This document shows positions 26,368 through 35,993 of a stretch of DNA of 49,398 nt, piece by piece (the stretch's first letter is position 1; each line of letters starts with the position of its first letter). Under the pieces are notes generated by a model. It made no database searches. It saw only the letters and a list, made by a program, of their open reading frames with translations, and was not told where the DNA came from. The stretch is from Chitinophagaceae bacterium (GTDB taxonomy: Bacteria > Bacteroidota > Bacteroidia > Chitinophagales > Chitinophagaceae), in assembly GCA_947380605.1 (NCBI GenBank), contig CANCRO010000009.1, positions 1 through 49,398 on the forward strand. The letters run 5' to 3'. The position numbers and the translations under genes were made by a program.

Positions 26368-29301
26368 ATGAACAATTTGATCTCTACTAATCTACTCAAA
26401 GAACTCGCTGCTAAATTGGAGGGGGAGTTTTTTTTTGATACTAAAATGCGGGTACTTTACGCAACAGATGCCTCTGCATATCGTGAAATGCCTTTGGCAG
26501 TAGCTATTCCCCAATCCATAAATGATTTAAAAATACTTATTCAATTTGCTACTGAAAATGGCACTTCATTAATACCTCGTACCGCTGGCACCTCACTTGC
26601 TGGACAAGTAGTGGGAAATGGAATAGTAGTAGATGTTTCTAAAAATTTTACTAAAATACTTGAATTAAATGCGAATGAAAGTTGGGTAAGCGTTCAACCT
26701 GGTGTAATTCGGGATGAATTAAATATGTTTTTGAAACCCCATGGTTTATTTTTTGGCCCGGAAACTTCCACTGCCAACAGGGCTATGATTGGGGGAATGG
26801 TAGGGAATAATTCTTGTGGTTCAAATTCTGTAGTGTATAGAAGTGTTAGGGAGCATTTGTTGGAAGTAAAAGCATTATTAAGTGATGGCAAAGAAGTTGT
26901 TTTTAAAGCACTTTCCTTGGATGAATTTCACTTAAAATGTGATGGAACAGATTTAGAGGCAAACTTGTATCGCTCAATTCGTTCATTATTGGGTAACTAT
27001 GATAATCAGCAAGAAATTAGAAAGGAGTTTCCTAAAAAGTCTGTTGAAAGAAGAAATACAGGCTATGCAGTAGATATTTTGCTCGATTCTGCACCTTTTA
27101 CAGCGGGAGAAGAAGATTTTAATTTTTGTAAGTTAATAGCAGGTTCTGAAGGAACACTAGCTTTTATAACAGAAATTAAATTACATGTAAATCCCTTACC
27201 TCCAAAAGAAACAGGATTGCTTTGTGTCCATTTTAATACTATCAATGAGTCTTTATTAGCTAATTTGATTGCTTTAAAATATAAACCTAGTGCTAGTGAA
27301 TTAATTGATCATTATATTTTAGAATGTACAAAAGGTAATCTAGAACAAAGTAAAAATCGATTCTTTGTGAAAGGTGATCCTGGAGCTATATTAGTGGTAG
27401 AATTAGCAAGGTCTACCCGCGAAGAAATTAGTGTTATTGCTGCTCAGATAGAAGAAGAGATGCGCTCCGCTGGATTAGGATATCATTTTCCATTATTATT
27501 TGGAGAGGATACTAAAAAAATATGGACACTCCGCAAAGCTGGTCTTGGCTTATTAGGCAATTTACCTGGAGATGAAAAAGCGGTTCCAGTAATTGAGGAT
27601 ACTGCTGTAGCTGTAGAAGATCTTCCAGCCTATATCGCTGAATTTAATGACTTGCTTACAAAATATGATTTACATGCTGTTCATTATGCCCACGCAGGAT
27701 CTGGTGAAATTCATTTAAGACCTATTATCAATCTTAAGACAGCAGAAGGCAATCAATTATTTAGAACGATTGCAGAAGAAATTGCAACGCTAGTAAAAAA
27801 ATATAATGGTTCGCTGAGTGGGGAACACGGAGATGGAAGATTGCGAGGTGAATTTATTCAACAAATGGTAGGGGCTAAAAATTATGAACTGCTTCGAATG
27901 ATTAAATATACTTGGGATCCAAATAATATATTTAATCCTAATAAAATTGTGGATACGCCATCCATGAATACAATGCTTCGGTATACTCCAGGCCAAAAGA
28001 CACCTTTGTTTAATACAGTATTTCGATATCAAAATCAGGATGTATTGCAACATGCCGAACAATGTAATGGATCAGGAGATTGTCGTAAAACACATTTGTC
28101 TGGTGGTACCATGTGTCCTTCATTTATGGCTACAAAAGAGGAGAAAGATACTACTCGTGCTAGAGCAAACATTTTAAGAGAGTTTCTTACTAATTCTGAA
28201 AAGATGAACCGCTTTGATCATAAAGAAATTTATGAAGTGATGGATCTTTGTTTAAGTTGTAAAGGTTGTAAATCAGAATGTCCATCTAATGTAGATGTGG
28301 CTAAATTGAAAGCAGAATTTTTACAACAGTATTATGATGCGAATGGTGTTCCTTTTCGTTCTAAATTGATTGCTAATTTTTCAGCTTCAGCTAAATTAGG
28401 TGCTTTAGTACCTGGTATATATAATTTCATGATGACCAATACCATCATTAGTAATTTGATTAAGCAATTAGTGGGTTTCGGTATTAAAAGATCCATGCCA
28501 ACTTTGTATACTACCACTTTGCTAAAATGGTATAATAAAAGAAAGCATTCTTCAATTAATCAATCTGCTAAAAGGGTTTATTTATTTTGTGATGAGTTTA
28601 CTAATTACAATGATACCGCTATTGGCATTAAAGCCATTTTATTATTGGAAAAACTAGGTTATGAGGTAATTATACCAAAGCATGAAGAGAGTGGGAGAGC
28701 CTGGTTATCAAAAGGGCTTTTAAGAAAGGCAAAGGAAATAGCGAACAAAAATATTTCTATTTTTAGCAAAATTATAAGTGCCGAAAGTCCTTTGATTGGA
28801 ATAGAACCTTCTGCTATACTTACTTTTAGAGATGAGTATATAGACCTTGCGGATGATCATCTTTTAGAGGCTTCTAAAAAATTAGCAAAGAATGTTTTTC
28901 TAATTGATGAATTTATCGCATCTGAAATGGAAAAAGGAGCTATTCAACCCTCCCTGTTTACTACTGAGGAGAAATTAATCCAATTGCACGGTCATTGTCA
29001 ACAAAAAGCAATTTCTTCTGTATCTCCATCCGTTAAAATGATGTCATTTCCTGCCAATTATAAAGTGGAAATTATTCCTTCTGGATGTTGTGGAATGGCT
29101 GGTTCATTCGGTTATGAGAAGGAACATTATGATCTTTCAATGAAAATAGCTGAACTCGTATTATTACCAACGGTTAGAAATCAATCAGATCAAGTTATCA
29201 TTGCAGCTCCTGGAACCAGTTGTCGTCACCAAATAAAAGATGGTACAGGAAAAAAAGCGCTTCACACGATCGAGGTTTTATATGAAGCGCTAATTTCTTA
29301 G
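26368..29301 (+). CDS. FAD-linked oxidase with Fe-S domain (D-2-hydroxyacid/D-lactate dehydrogenase type)
   Basis: At 977 residues this is a fusion of a GlcD-like flavoprotein and a GlpC-like Fe-S protein. The FAD-binding part is at about 20-270, with PRTAGTSLAGQVVGNG and GPETSTANRAMIGGMVGNNSCG. The FAD-oxidase C-terminal domain follows to about 540 (HYAHAGSGEIHLRP, then GSLSGEHGDGRLRGEF). Cysteine clusters come next: CNGSGDC...MCPSF from about 565 and CLSCKGCKSECP from about 627, which would hold [4Fe-4S] clusters. A C-terminal CCG domain has SGCCGMAGSFGYEKEHYDLS near 905. Such proteins oxidise D-lactate or another 2-hydroxyacid and pass electrons to the respiratory chain. The exact substrate cannot be told from sequence. 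Confidence 0.85.
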   Translation: MNNLISTNLLKELAAKLEGEFFFDTKMRVLYATDASAYREMPLAVAIPQSINDLKILIQFATENGTSLIPRTAGTSLAGQVVGNGIVVDVSKNFTKILELNANESWVSVQPGVIRDELNMFLKPHGLFFGPETSTANRAMIGGMVGNNSCGSNSVVYRSVREHLLEVKALLSDGKEVVFKALSLDEFHLKCDGTDLEANLYRSIRSLLGNYDNQQEIRKEFPKKSVERRNTGYAVDILLDSAPFTAGEEDFNFCKLIAGSEGTLAFITEIKLHVNPLPPKETGLLCVHFNTINESLLANLIALKYKPSASELIDHYILECTKGNLEQSKNRFFVKGDPGAILVVELARSTREEISVIAAQIEEEMRSAGLGYHFPLLFGEDTKKIWTLRKAGLGLLGNLPGDEKAVPVIEDTAVAVEDLPAYIAEFNDLLTKYDLHAVHYAHAGSGEIHLRPIINLKTAEGNQLFRTIAEEIATLVKKYNGSLSGEHGDGRLRGEFIQQMVGAKNYELLRMIKYTWDPNNIFNPNKIVDTPSMNTMLRYTPGQKTPLFNTVFRYQNQDVLQHAEQCNGSGDCRKTHLSGGTMCPSFMATKEEKDTTRARANILREFLTNSEKMNRFDHKEIYEVMDLCLSCKGCKSECPSNVDVAKLKAEFLQQYYDANGVPFRSKLIANFSASAKLGALVPGIYNFMMTNTIISNLIKQLVGFGIKRSMPTLYTTTLLKWYNKRKHSSINQSAKRVYLFCDEFTNYNDTAIGIKAILLLEKLGYEVIIPKHEESGRAWLSKGLLRKAKEIANKNISIFSKIISAESPLIGIEPSAILTFRDEYIDLADDHLLEASKKLAKNVFLIDEFIASEMEKGAIQPSLFTTEEKLIQLHGHCQQKAISSVSPSVKMMSFPANYKVEIIPSGCCGMAGSFGYEKEHYDLSMKIAELVLLPTVRNQSDQVIIAAPGTSCRHQIKDGTGKKALHTIEVLYEALIS

Positions 29302-29376
29302 TGTTTTAACAATACTTTTTATAATAATAGCTAAGATGTGAGCGTTAGTTAAGGTAATGGGTAAAACGTACATCTT

Positions 29377-30171
29377 ATGAGAAATGTCCTTATCAAAAAA
29401 AGTAATTTATTTCTTCTGTTTTTGGTCATTCTATTGTTTAAGTTTTCATTTGTTTTTGCTAAATTTAAAACAGTTGACTTTGATCTAAATATAGATAATC
29501 CATTAGCTATAGTTAATAATAGTAAAAAAGTCAAAAGACTTTCACCATTAAATAGCATCATTTTTTCAAATAGTCTTTACGACAGTCTTCAGCTTCATAA
29601 AATGGGTCTAAATCGTCAGGTATTTGATTACGCAGTAAGAGGATTTAATTATATGTCTAGAATGGGATTGCTAAATAATACTAACATTTTATCTATTGTT
29701 GATTATAGTAAACCCTCTTCTGAGAAAAGATTATACATTATTGATCTTAAAAAAATTCAAGTTTTATATAAAACTTATGTTTCTCATGGGGCAAAGTCTG
29801 GAAGAGAATATGCCCATCAATTTTCAAATTCAATTGCTAGTAATAAAAGCAGTCTAGGTTTTTATGAAACATTGGATACCTACATTGGCGGGAATGGCTA
29901 TTCTTTGAAGTTACAAGGAATAGAAAGTGGGTTTAATGATAATGCTAATAAAAGAGCAATTGTACTTCATGGTGCACCTTATGTTGATGAGCGTCTTGTA
30001 AAGTCACAAGGTTATATTGGTAGAAGTTGGGGTTGTCCTGCAGTTCCTCCAGCTTTGCATCGTGCAATAATTGATAAAATAAAAAATGGAACCTGCCTTT
30101 TCATTTATAGTCCTAATGCCCAATACCTTTCACATTCTAAGGTGCTGAATCAAAAAAATCTGCCTTCTTAA
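29377..30171 (+). CDS. murein L,D-transpeptidase catalytic domain family protein
   Basis: This 264-residue protein has an N-terminal signal or anchor (residues about 10-28, LFLLFLVILLFKFSFVFA). Its domain is of the YkuD-related murein L,D-transpeptidase type: FNYMSRMGLLNN, then LYIIDLKKIQVLYKTYVSHG, with catalytic His199 in AIVLHGAPYV and Cys220 in GRSWGCPAVP. It probably acts in the periplasm on peptidoglycan cross-links. It stands alone on its strand, convergent with the small membrane protein gene whose stop is 32 bases away. It is 3 kb from the eCIS operon and I see no direct tie to it. Confidence 0.8.
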   Translation: MRNVLIKKSNLFLLFLVILLFKFSFVFAKFKTVDFDLNIDNPLAIVNNSKKVKRLSPLNSIIFSNSLYDSLQLHKMGLNRQVFDYAVRGFNYMSRMGLLNNTNILSIVDYSKPSSEKRLYIIDLKKIQVLYKTYVSHGAKSGREYAHQFSNSIASNKSSLGFYETLDTYIGGNGYSLKLQGIESGFNDNANKRAIVLHGAPYVDERLVKSQGYIGRSWGCPAVPPALHRAIIDKIKNGTCLFIYSPNAQYLSHSKVLNQKNLPS

Positions 30172-30202
30172 ATTTTCGATTTTTACTGCTTAAAACAGAA
30201 AC

Positions 30203-30574
30203 CTATTTATTTTCTTCTGATTTATTTTCGTTATCGAAAAGTTGTCTAAGAATTCCATTCAGAATAGGTATTCTAATTACTTTTTCTTTTAAATACCAAG
30301 TTATCACTGCAAGGAGTAAATAAATAAAGGAAACTATAATAAAGCCCGTAGACATTTTGCCTAATCTTTCACCTATTAAAAAAGCTAGCGAAAGGGAAGC
30401 AAATAAAATACCAATCAATAATAACCATATCAGTACCATAATGGCTAAAAAATTTGATAAAATTTTAGATAACTTTTCGGCAAAAAGTAATTTGATAAGC
30501 TCTATTTCTGTTTGAATATAAGCTTTGATGTGAAGCGCTAATTCTTCCACTTTTTTAAATTCTTCTTGCAACAT
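30203..30574 (-). CDS. phage holin superfamily-like (Phage_holin_3_6/DUF1469) membrane protein
   Basis: This 123-residue protein has an N-terminal amphipathic helix (FKKVEELALHIKAYIQTEIELIKLLFAEKLSKI), then two TM segments (about 40-66, ILSNFLAIMVLIWLLLIGILFASLSLAFLIG; about 75-97, STGFIIVSFIYLLLAVITWYL) and a charged tail. This layout is that of the Phage_holin_3_6 (actinobacterial holin-X) family, which is common in ordinary chromosomes and mostly not involved in lysis. A TAnnTTTG promoter with a TTG box lies 77-107 bases upstream. A role in eCIS release is conceivable but unsupported, because the gene lies outside the operon. Confidence 0.6.
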   Translation of the reverse strand: MLQEEFKKVEELALHIKAYIQTEIELIKLLFAEKLSKILSNFLAIMVLIWLLLIGILFASLSLAFLIGERLGKMSTGFIIVSFIYLLLAVITWYLKEKVIRIPILNGILRQLFDNENKSEENK

Positions 30575-30650
30575 TATTCTCTTTTATTTAGTTAAAAATT
30601 AAAAGGGTGATGAAAAGACTTTAGTAATAAATTAAAAATAAATCACATAT

Positions 30651-30681
30651 CAAATGTATCATTATTTAAAGGTGTTAGCAA
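30651..30681 (-). promoter_or_regulatory. Bacteroidetes-type promoter for the holin-like gene
   Basis: On the minus strand a TTG (30679-30681) stands 20 bases upstream of TACATTTG (30651-30658), which fits the -33 TTG and -7 TAnnTTTG consensus. The start codon of the minus-strand gene is 76 bases further on. Confidence 0.5.
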
Positions 30682-30787
30682 TTTTAATTACTTCAATGTT
30701 AGTTAAAACCATGAAAATGGGGAAAGTGGGAGTTATTTTTGTTTTCAAATTTCGAGGTATATTAATAACTTCACCGAAATTTTTATA

Positions 30788-31675
30788 ATGAATCTACGTG
30801 AGCAACTTAGCGGAACGGGTGTAGCAATTATAACACCATTTAAAGCCAATGAATCTGTCGATTTTGATGCTTTGGGTAAATTGATTGATTTTATCATTGA
30901 TAATGGTGTTGATTATGTTGTTAGTTTAGGTACAACTGGAGAAACTCCAACGCTAGATAAGCAAGAGAGACTAGATATCATTCAGTATACTTTTGAAAGA
31001 ATTAATGGAAGAATACCAGTAGTCATTGGAATAGGGGGAAATAATACGAAAGCAGTAGTTAATGAGGTACAAAATTATCCATTAGATAAGGCAGTAGCGG
31101 TTTTAAGCACCTGTCCATACTACAATAAACCATCTCAGGAAGGTATATTTCAGCATTATAAATTAATAGCGGAGGCTTCTCCTAAGCCAGTCATTGTCTA
31201 TAATGTTCCTGGTAGATCTGGTCGTAATATTGAGGCATCAACAACGCTTAAATTGGCTCATGAAGTTGCCAATATATCAGGTATAAAAGAAGCAGGAAAT
31301 AATATCAGTCAATGTATTCAAATTTTAAAAGATAGACCTGCTGACTTTTTAGTGGCTAGTGGTGATGATGATCTTGTTTTACCTGAATTAGCTTGTGGAA
31401 TTGACGGGGTAATCAGTGTGGCGGCGAACTGTTTTCCTAAACAATTTTCTGCAATGGTAAAAGCTGGATTAAATCATGATTTCACATTAGCCAAAAAATT
31501 GAATGATCCCTTGGTGGAAGCGTATAATTTATTGTTTGCAGAAAATAATCCTGCTGGAGTAAAGGCATTTTTATATGAGTTAGGAATTATTCAAAATGTT
31601 CTTCGTTTACCGGTCACACCTTTAAGTGCTCCCATTCATCAAAGGGTAAAAGAGTATTTAAAAACTATAGGATAA
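30788..31675 (+). CDS. dapA: 4-hydroxy-tetrahydrodipicolinate synthase
   Basis: This cytosolic enzyme condenses pyruvate with aspartate semialdehyde, the first committed step of lysine and diaminopimelate synthesis. The 295 residues are normal for the family. Visible signatures are LGTTGETPTL (48-57), the active-site Tyr138 in VYNVPGRSG, and the Schiff-base Lys167 in SGIKEAG. It is divergent from the holin-like gene and convergent with ribonuclease Z, whose 3' end it overlaps by 11 bases; no terminator separates the two. Confidence 0.96.
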   Translation: MNLREQLSGTGVAIITPFKANESVDFDALGKLIDFIIDNGVDYVVSLGTTGETPTLDKQERLDIIQYTFERINGRIPVVIGIGGNNTKAVVNEVQNYPLDKAVAVLSTCPYYNKPSQEGIFQHYKLIAEASPKPVIVYNVPGRSGRNIEASTTLKLAHEVANISGIKEAGNNISQCIQILKDRPADFLVASGDDDLVLPELACGIDGVISVAANCFPKQFSAMVKAGLNHDFTLAKKLNDPLVEAYNLLFAENNPAGVKAFLYELGIIQNVLRLPVTPLSAPIHQRVKEYLKTIG

Positions 31676-32570
31676 AATAGCAGGTTCCTTCTTTTGAAAC
31701 CTCTGTATGCTTAAATATTTCGGTCGTTTCAGTTAAAAAGTCATCTAAATGTTCATATTTTGATGAAAAATGTCCAATGATAAGTCTTTTAACCTTTGCT
31801 TTTAGAGCGATATTCGCAGCCTGACTAGTCGTAGAATGAAATCTTGCAGCGGCTTTATCAGCTGCTGCATTTAGGTAGGTAGTTTCATGATACAACATAT
31901 CTACTTCTCTTACAATATCAATCAACCCTTCATCATAAATGGTATCAGCGCAGTAGGCGTAACTTTTACTAGGAATATTGGCAGTAGTTACTAATTCATT
32001 CGCTATCACGGTTCCATCTTGATTAGTATAATCTTCTCCATTTTGAAGTCTAGGATAAAAGGAGGCTGGAATTTTAAAATCTTTGATTTTAGCTGCATCA
32101 ATACTTCTCGGTTTCTTTTTTTGTCTAAACAAAAAACCCCAACACTCAATACGGTGGTTTACTGTGAAAACAGTCACGGTAAATTTATTTTCATCCAATA
32201 AAATACCAGATGAATGAATAGCATGAAAATAAAGTGAATAGGTTAGCTTAGTATCGGCAACTTCTAGCTGAATTTTTATTATTTGCTCAAGTTGAGCTGG
32301 ACCATAGATATGTAAGTCTTGTGTTCTACTTAATAAACTCATACTCGTTAAAAGTCCAATCAAACCAAAATAATGATCACCATGTAAATGAGATATAAAA
32401 ATATGATTGATTTTACTTCGACGAATTTTGTATTTGGATAGCTGTGATTGAGTGCCTTCTCCACAATCAATTAAAAAGTAGTCATCTTGCAATTGAAGTA
32501 CTTGTGCAGTCGGATTTCTTCCAAAGGCTGGTATAGCAGAATTATTGCCTAAAATAGTAAGTGATAACAA
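31665..32570 (-). CDS. rnz: ribonuclease Z
   Basis: This 301-residue metallo-beta-lactamase-fold nuclease matures the 3' ends of tRNAs. The zinc motif is SHLHGDHYFGL (His61, His63, Asp65, His66). Other family marks are the opening LTILGNNSAIPAFGRNPTAQ, the FLIDCGEGTQ stretch at 32-41, YCADT near 215, and IIGHFSSKY with the later zinc His near 265. Length and order of motifs are typical of the short tRNase Z form. It lies 87 bases downstream of the STAS gene on the same strand and is probably cotranscribed with it. It overlaps dapA by 11 bases tail to tail. Confidence 0.95.
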   Translation of the reverse strand: MLSLTILGNNSAIPAFGRNPTAQVLQLQDDYFLIDCGEGTQSQLSKYKIRRSKINHIFISHLHGDHYFGLIGLLTSMSLLSRTQDLHIYGPAQLEQIIKIQLEVADTKLTYSLYFHAIHSSGILLDENKFTVTVFTVNHRIECWGFLFRQKKKPRSIDAAKIKDFKIPASFYPRLQNGEDYTNQDGTVIANELVTTANIPSKSYAYCADTIYDEGLIDIVREVDMLYHETTYLNAAADKAAARFHSTTSQAANIALKAKVKRLIIGHFSSKYEHLDDFLTETTEIFKHTEVSKEGTCYFIL

Positions 32571-32657
32571 AATTTGGTATGAATTATATTAAAATGAATA
32601 GTCTATTGATATAGACTTTGTTATTGACTTTTAAGCTGCATTTGTTTTAATAAATTA

Positions 32658-33056
32658 CTATTGTCCTCCTAATAATTCTCTTTCAATCTCTTCCATTTGA
32701 ACAATGTCCCATGCTTCACTTTCTGTTGGAGTTACATTCAATAATTCAAGTATTTCTAGTTCATCTAGTTTCTTTGACACCTTGGTTTGCAAATCACAAA
32801 TTACAAAGGAGCAATTGTTTTCATAAAATCGCTGTTGAACTTCTACTAGTAAGTTTGCCACTTCTTCCTCTAGGTCTAAAATAGAAGTCATTTTAAATAT
32901 AATATGTGGTATGTCTTTTTGTAGGTAGGGAAGCAACAAATTGGAGATTTCTACTGTCATATTAGCAGAAAGTTGAGTAACTTGAGGAGTAATTACGGTG
33001 AATTTCTCTTTGGTATCTATTTTGACATTCATTTGTACGAACTTTGATAAAATCAT
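32658..33056 (-). CDS. STAS domain protein (anti-anti-sigma factor-like)
   Basis: This 132-residue cytosolic protein is little more than one STAS domain. It has an N-terminal strand (VKIDTKEKFTVITPQV), a loop and helix with Thr/Ser in KMTSILDLEEEVANLL near the usual phosphorylation site, a CSFVICDLQTKVSKKLDELEILELL segment, and an acidic tail. Such proteins usually act in phospho-switches with kinase or anti-sigma partners, but no partner gene is nearby. It leads a likely two-gene operon with ribonuclease Z and is divergent from clpC across 265 AT-rich bases in which I see no clear element. Confidence 0.7.
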   Translation of the reverse strand: MILSKFVQMNVKIDTKEKFTVITPQVTQLSANMTVEISNLLLPYLQKDIPHIIFKMTSILDLEEEVANLLVEVQQRFYENNCSFVICDLQTKVSKKLDELEILELLNVTPTESEAWDIVQMEEIERELLGGQ

Positions 33057-33321
33057 AGAAAATGGGTATCAATTTTCCATTTTCTTAAATTATAAATTAT
33101 TTTGTTATAATATTTGTTTTTGGTATTTTGTAAAGTAAAGGAAATTTTAGCTTTTATTCGTTTTAATGAAAGATTTTGAATGATATTTAAAAGTTACTGA
33201 TTCAATTGTTTTGACCTAGTAATGAATTTCATAGAAGGCATTTTTCTCAAGACAATAGAATGATTATTTCCAAACAATTCAATTAATTATTCGTTATTAT
33301 TAAAATATAAATACACTATAA

Positions 33322-35871
33322 ATGGACAATAATTTTTCAGCACAGGTAAAGGAAATTATTTCTTACAGCAGAGAAGAAGCTTTGCGATTAGGAAATGATT
33401 TTATAGGCACTGAGCATTTAGTGTTAGGATTGATACGTGATGGTGAAAATACGGCCATTAAGATTTTAAAATCATTGAATGTTGATTTGTATGAGTTAAG
33501 GAAAGAAATTGAGGTGGCTGTTAAGGATAAAACTGGTAAAAATATTGCTAATATTAATTCCCTCCCATTAACCAAGCAGGCAGAAAAAGTCATTAGAATT
33601 ACTGTTCTTGAGGCAAAGGCATACAAGAGTGTGATGGTAGAGAGTGAGCATTTGATGTTATCAATTTTAAAAAACAAAGAAAATATTGCCACTCAAATAT
33701 TAAATCAATTTGATGTGGATTATGACATTTTTAAAAATGAATTAGGATTTGTTTCTTCTACACCCCCAGCTGCTGAATTTTCTGACGAGTCAGAAGAAGA
33801 TTTTGATGAAGAAAGGAAACAATTTAGTCAACAACAAAAATCGCAACGAGGTGGTGCAGGGACTCAGCCAAAAACAAAAACCCCTGTTTTAGATAATTTC
33901 GGTAGAGATATCACTAGATTGGCTGAAAATGGAACCCTAGATCCTATTGTAGGAAGAGAAAACGAAATTGAGCGGGTTTCCCAAATTCTTTCTAGAAGGA
34001 AAAAGAATAATCCTATTTTGATTGGAGAACCTGGGGTGGGTAAAACAGCCATTGTGGAAGGATTAGCACTTAGAATTGTTCAACGAAAAGTGAGTAGGGT
34101 ATTATTCGATAAAAGAGTAGTATCGCTGGATCTTGCTGCATTAGTGGCAGGTACTAAATATCGTGGTCAATTCGAAGAAAGGATGAAAGCGATCATGAAT
34201 GAGCTTGAAAAAAATAGAGATGTTATTTTGTTCATAGATGAAATTCATACCATTGTAGGAGCTGGTGGAGCTAGTGGATCATTAGATGCAAGTAATATTT
34301 TTAAACCAGCACTTGCAAGAGGTGAATTACAATGTATTGGTGCATCCACTTTGGATGAATACCGTATGCATATTGAAAAAGATGGTGCATTAGATAGGCG
34401 TTTTCAGAAGGTGATTGTAGAACAACCCTCAGTGGAAGAAACCATTCAGATTCTTACGAATATCAAAAGTAAATATGAGGATTATCATAATGTTACTTAC
34501 AGCGAATCTTCCATTGATGCCTGTGTAAAATTGAGCGAAAGATACATGACTGATCGTTTATTGCCAGACAAGGCGATTGATGTATTAGATGAAGTGGGTG
34601 CACGCAAGCATATCAAAAATATTAATGTTCCAGAAAATGTAATTGATTTAGAAAAGAAAATAGAGGACATTAAATTAGAAAAAAATAAGGTAGTAAAAAG
34701 TCAACGTTTTGAAGAAGCGGCTTCTTTAAGAGATTCTGAAAAAAGATTGCAAGAAGAACTTGAAAAAGCTAAAAACGATTGGGAAGAAGAAAGTAAACAT
34801 AAGCGTTTCCCCATTGAAGAGGAAGATATTGCAGAAGTAATCAGCATGATGACGGGAATTCCAGTAAAACGGATGGTTCAGGCTGAAACTGATAAGCTTC
34901 GTCGTATGGGAGAAGATCTTAAAAATGTAGTGGTAGGTCAGGAAGATGGCATTTTAAAGGTGGTTAAAGCGATTCAACGGAATAGAGTCGGTCTTAAAGA
35001 TCCTAAGAAACCAATTGGTACATTTATTTTCCTTGGCCCTACAGGTGTAGGTAAAACTGAGTTGGCTAGATCGCTCGCGCGCTACATGTTTGATAATGAT
35101 GATTCACTGATTCGAATTGATATGAGTGAATACATGGAAAAATTCACTGTTAGTCGTTTAATTGGGGCTCCTCCAGGTTATGTTGGTTATGAAGAAGGAG
35201 GTCAGCTTACTGAGCGTGTTCGTCGAAAACCATATAGCGTAATATTGCTTGATGAGATTGAAAAAGCCCATCCAGATATTTACAATATTCTTCTACAGGT
35301 TTTAGATGATGGTTTACTAACAGACGGTATGGGAAGAAAAATTGATTTTAAGAATACTGTTATCATCATGACTTCCAATATTGGAGCTAGGCAGCTGAAA
35401 GATTTTGGTGAGGGGGTAGGTTTTGCTACTGCCTCTAGGATTCAAAACGCAGAAGAAAATAATAAAGCGGTCATAGAAAAAGCATTAAAGCGCACCTTTA
35501 GTCCAGAATTTTTGAATAGGATCGATGACGTGGTAATTTTCAATTCGCTTACCCGCGAAAATATATTTGAAATTATAGACATCTTAATGAAAGGTGTGAT
35601 GAAAAGATTAGTTAATCTAGGCTTTACTATGGAACTCAGTTCAAAAGCAAAAGATTTCATTGCAGATAAGGGATATGATGCTCAATTTGGAGCTAGGCCA
35701 TTACACAGAGCTATCCAAAAATATTTAGAAGATCCTTTAGCGGAAGAAATTTTAAATATGATGGTAAAAGCAGGGGATACGCTTATAGCTGACTTAGATG
35801 AAAAAGGGGAGAAAATCTTATTTACGCTGAAAGTTGAAGAGAAAAAAGAAGAAGCTCCATCAAAAGCCTAA
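33322..35871 (+). CDS. clpC: ATP-dependent Clp protease ATP-binding subunit ClpC
   Basis: This 849-residue Hsp100 unfoldase passes substrates to ClpP. Two Clp_N repeats occupy about 1-150 (REEALRLGNDFIGTEHLVLGLI, then VMVESEHLMLSILK). A short acidic/Gln linker leads to AAA-1 with Walker A GEPGVGKT near 235 and VILFIDEIHT. A UVR-like coil (about 441-480, SQRFEEAASLRDSEK) separates it from AAA-2, which has Walker A GPTGVGKT near 572, VILLDEIEKAHP and FGARPLHRAI. The UVR motif distinguishes ClpC from ClpB and ClpA. It appears to be a single gene unit ending in a strong terminator at 35892-35919. Confidence 0.95.
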   Translation: MDNNFSAQVKEIISYSREEALRLGNDFIGTEHLVLGLIRDGENTAIKILKSLNVDLYELRKEIEVAVKDKTGKNIANINSLPLTKQAEKVIRITVLEAKAYKSVMVESEHLMLSILKNKENIATQILNQFDVDYDIFKNELGFVSSTPPAAEFSDESEEDFDEERKQFSQQQKSQRGGAGTQPKTKTPVLDNFGRDITRLAENGTLDPIVGRENEIERVSQILSRRKKNNPILIGEPGVGKTAIVEGLALRIVQRKVSRVLFDKRVVSLDLAALVAGTKYRGQFEERMKAIMNELEKNRDVILFIDEIHTIVGAGGASGSLDASNIFKPALARGELQCIGASTLDEYRMHIEKDGALDRRFQKVIVEQPSVEETIQILTNIKSKYEDYHNVTYSESSIDACVKLSERYMTDRLLPDKAIDVLDEVGARKHIKNINVPENVIDLEKKIEDIKLEKNKVVKSQRFEEAASLRDSEKRLQEELEKAKNDWEEESKHKRFPIEEEDIAEVISMMTGIPVKRMVQAETDKLRRMGEDLKNVVVGQEDGILKVVKAIQRNRVGLKDPKKPIGTFIFLGPTGVGKTELARSLARYMFDNDDSLIRIDMSEYMEKFTVSRLIGAPPGYVGYEEGGQLTERVRRKPYSVILLDEIEKAHPDIYNILLQVLDDGLLTDGMGRKIDFKNTVIIMTSNIGARQLKDFGEGVGFATASRIQNAEENNKAVIEKALKRTFSPEFLNRIDDVVIFNSLTRENIFEIIDILMKGVMKRLVNLGFTMELSSKAKDFIADKGYDAQFGARPLHRAIQKYLEDPLAEEILNMMVKAGDTLIADLDEKGEKILFTLKVEEKKEEAPSKA

Positions 35872-35891
35872 TTATTAAACTAAGTATATTT

Positions 35892-35919
35892 AGCCATCCT
35901 ATTTTGGATGGCTTTTTTT
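35892..35919 (+). terminator. rho-independent terminator of clpC
   Basis: A perfect 8-bp stem (AGCCATCC with GGATGGCT) has a TATTTT loop and a seven-T tract. It lies 20 bases after the clpC stop and before cmk. Confidence 0.88.
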
Positions 35920-35993
35920 ATAAATTTAGAGTTCTATTCAAACCATCAATATATTTTTTGTTGATTGGATTTTTTTACTTGACTTTTGCATAA

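Noticed and set aside
30203-30574. Holin-like gene as a dedicated release gene of the eCIS
   Set aside because: This family is common in ordinary chromosomes, the gene has its own promoter on the opposite strand, and it is 4 kb from the operon.
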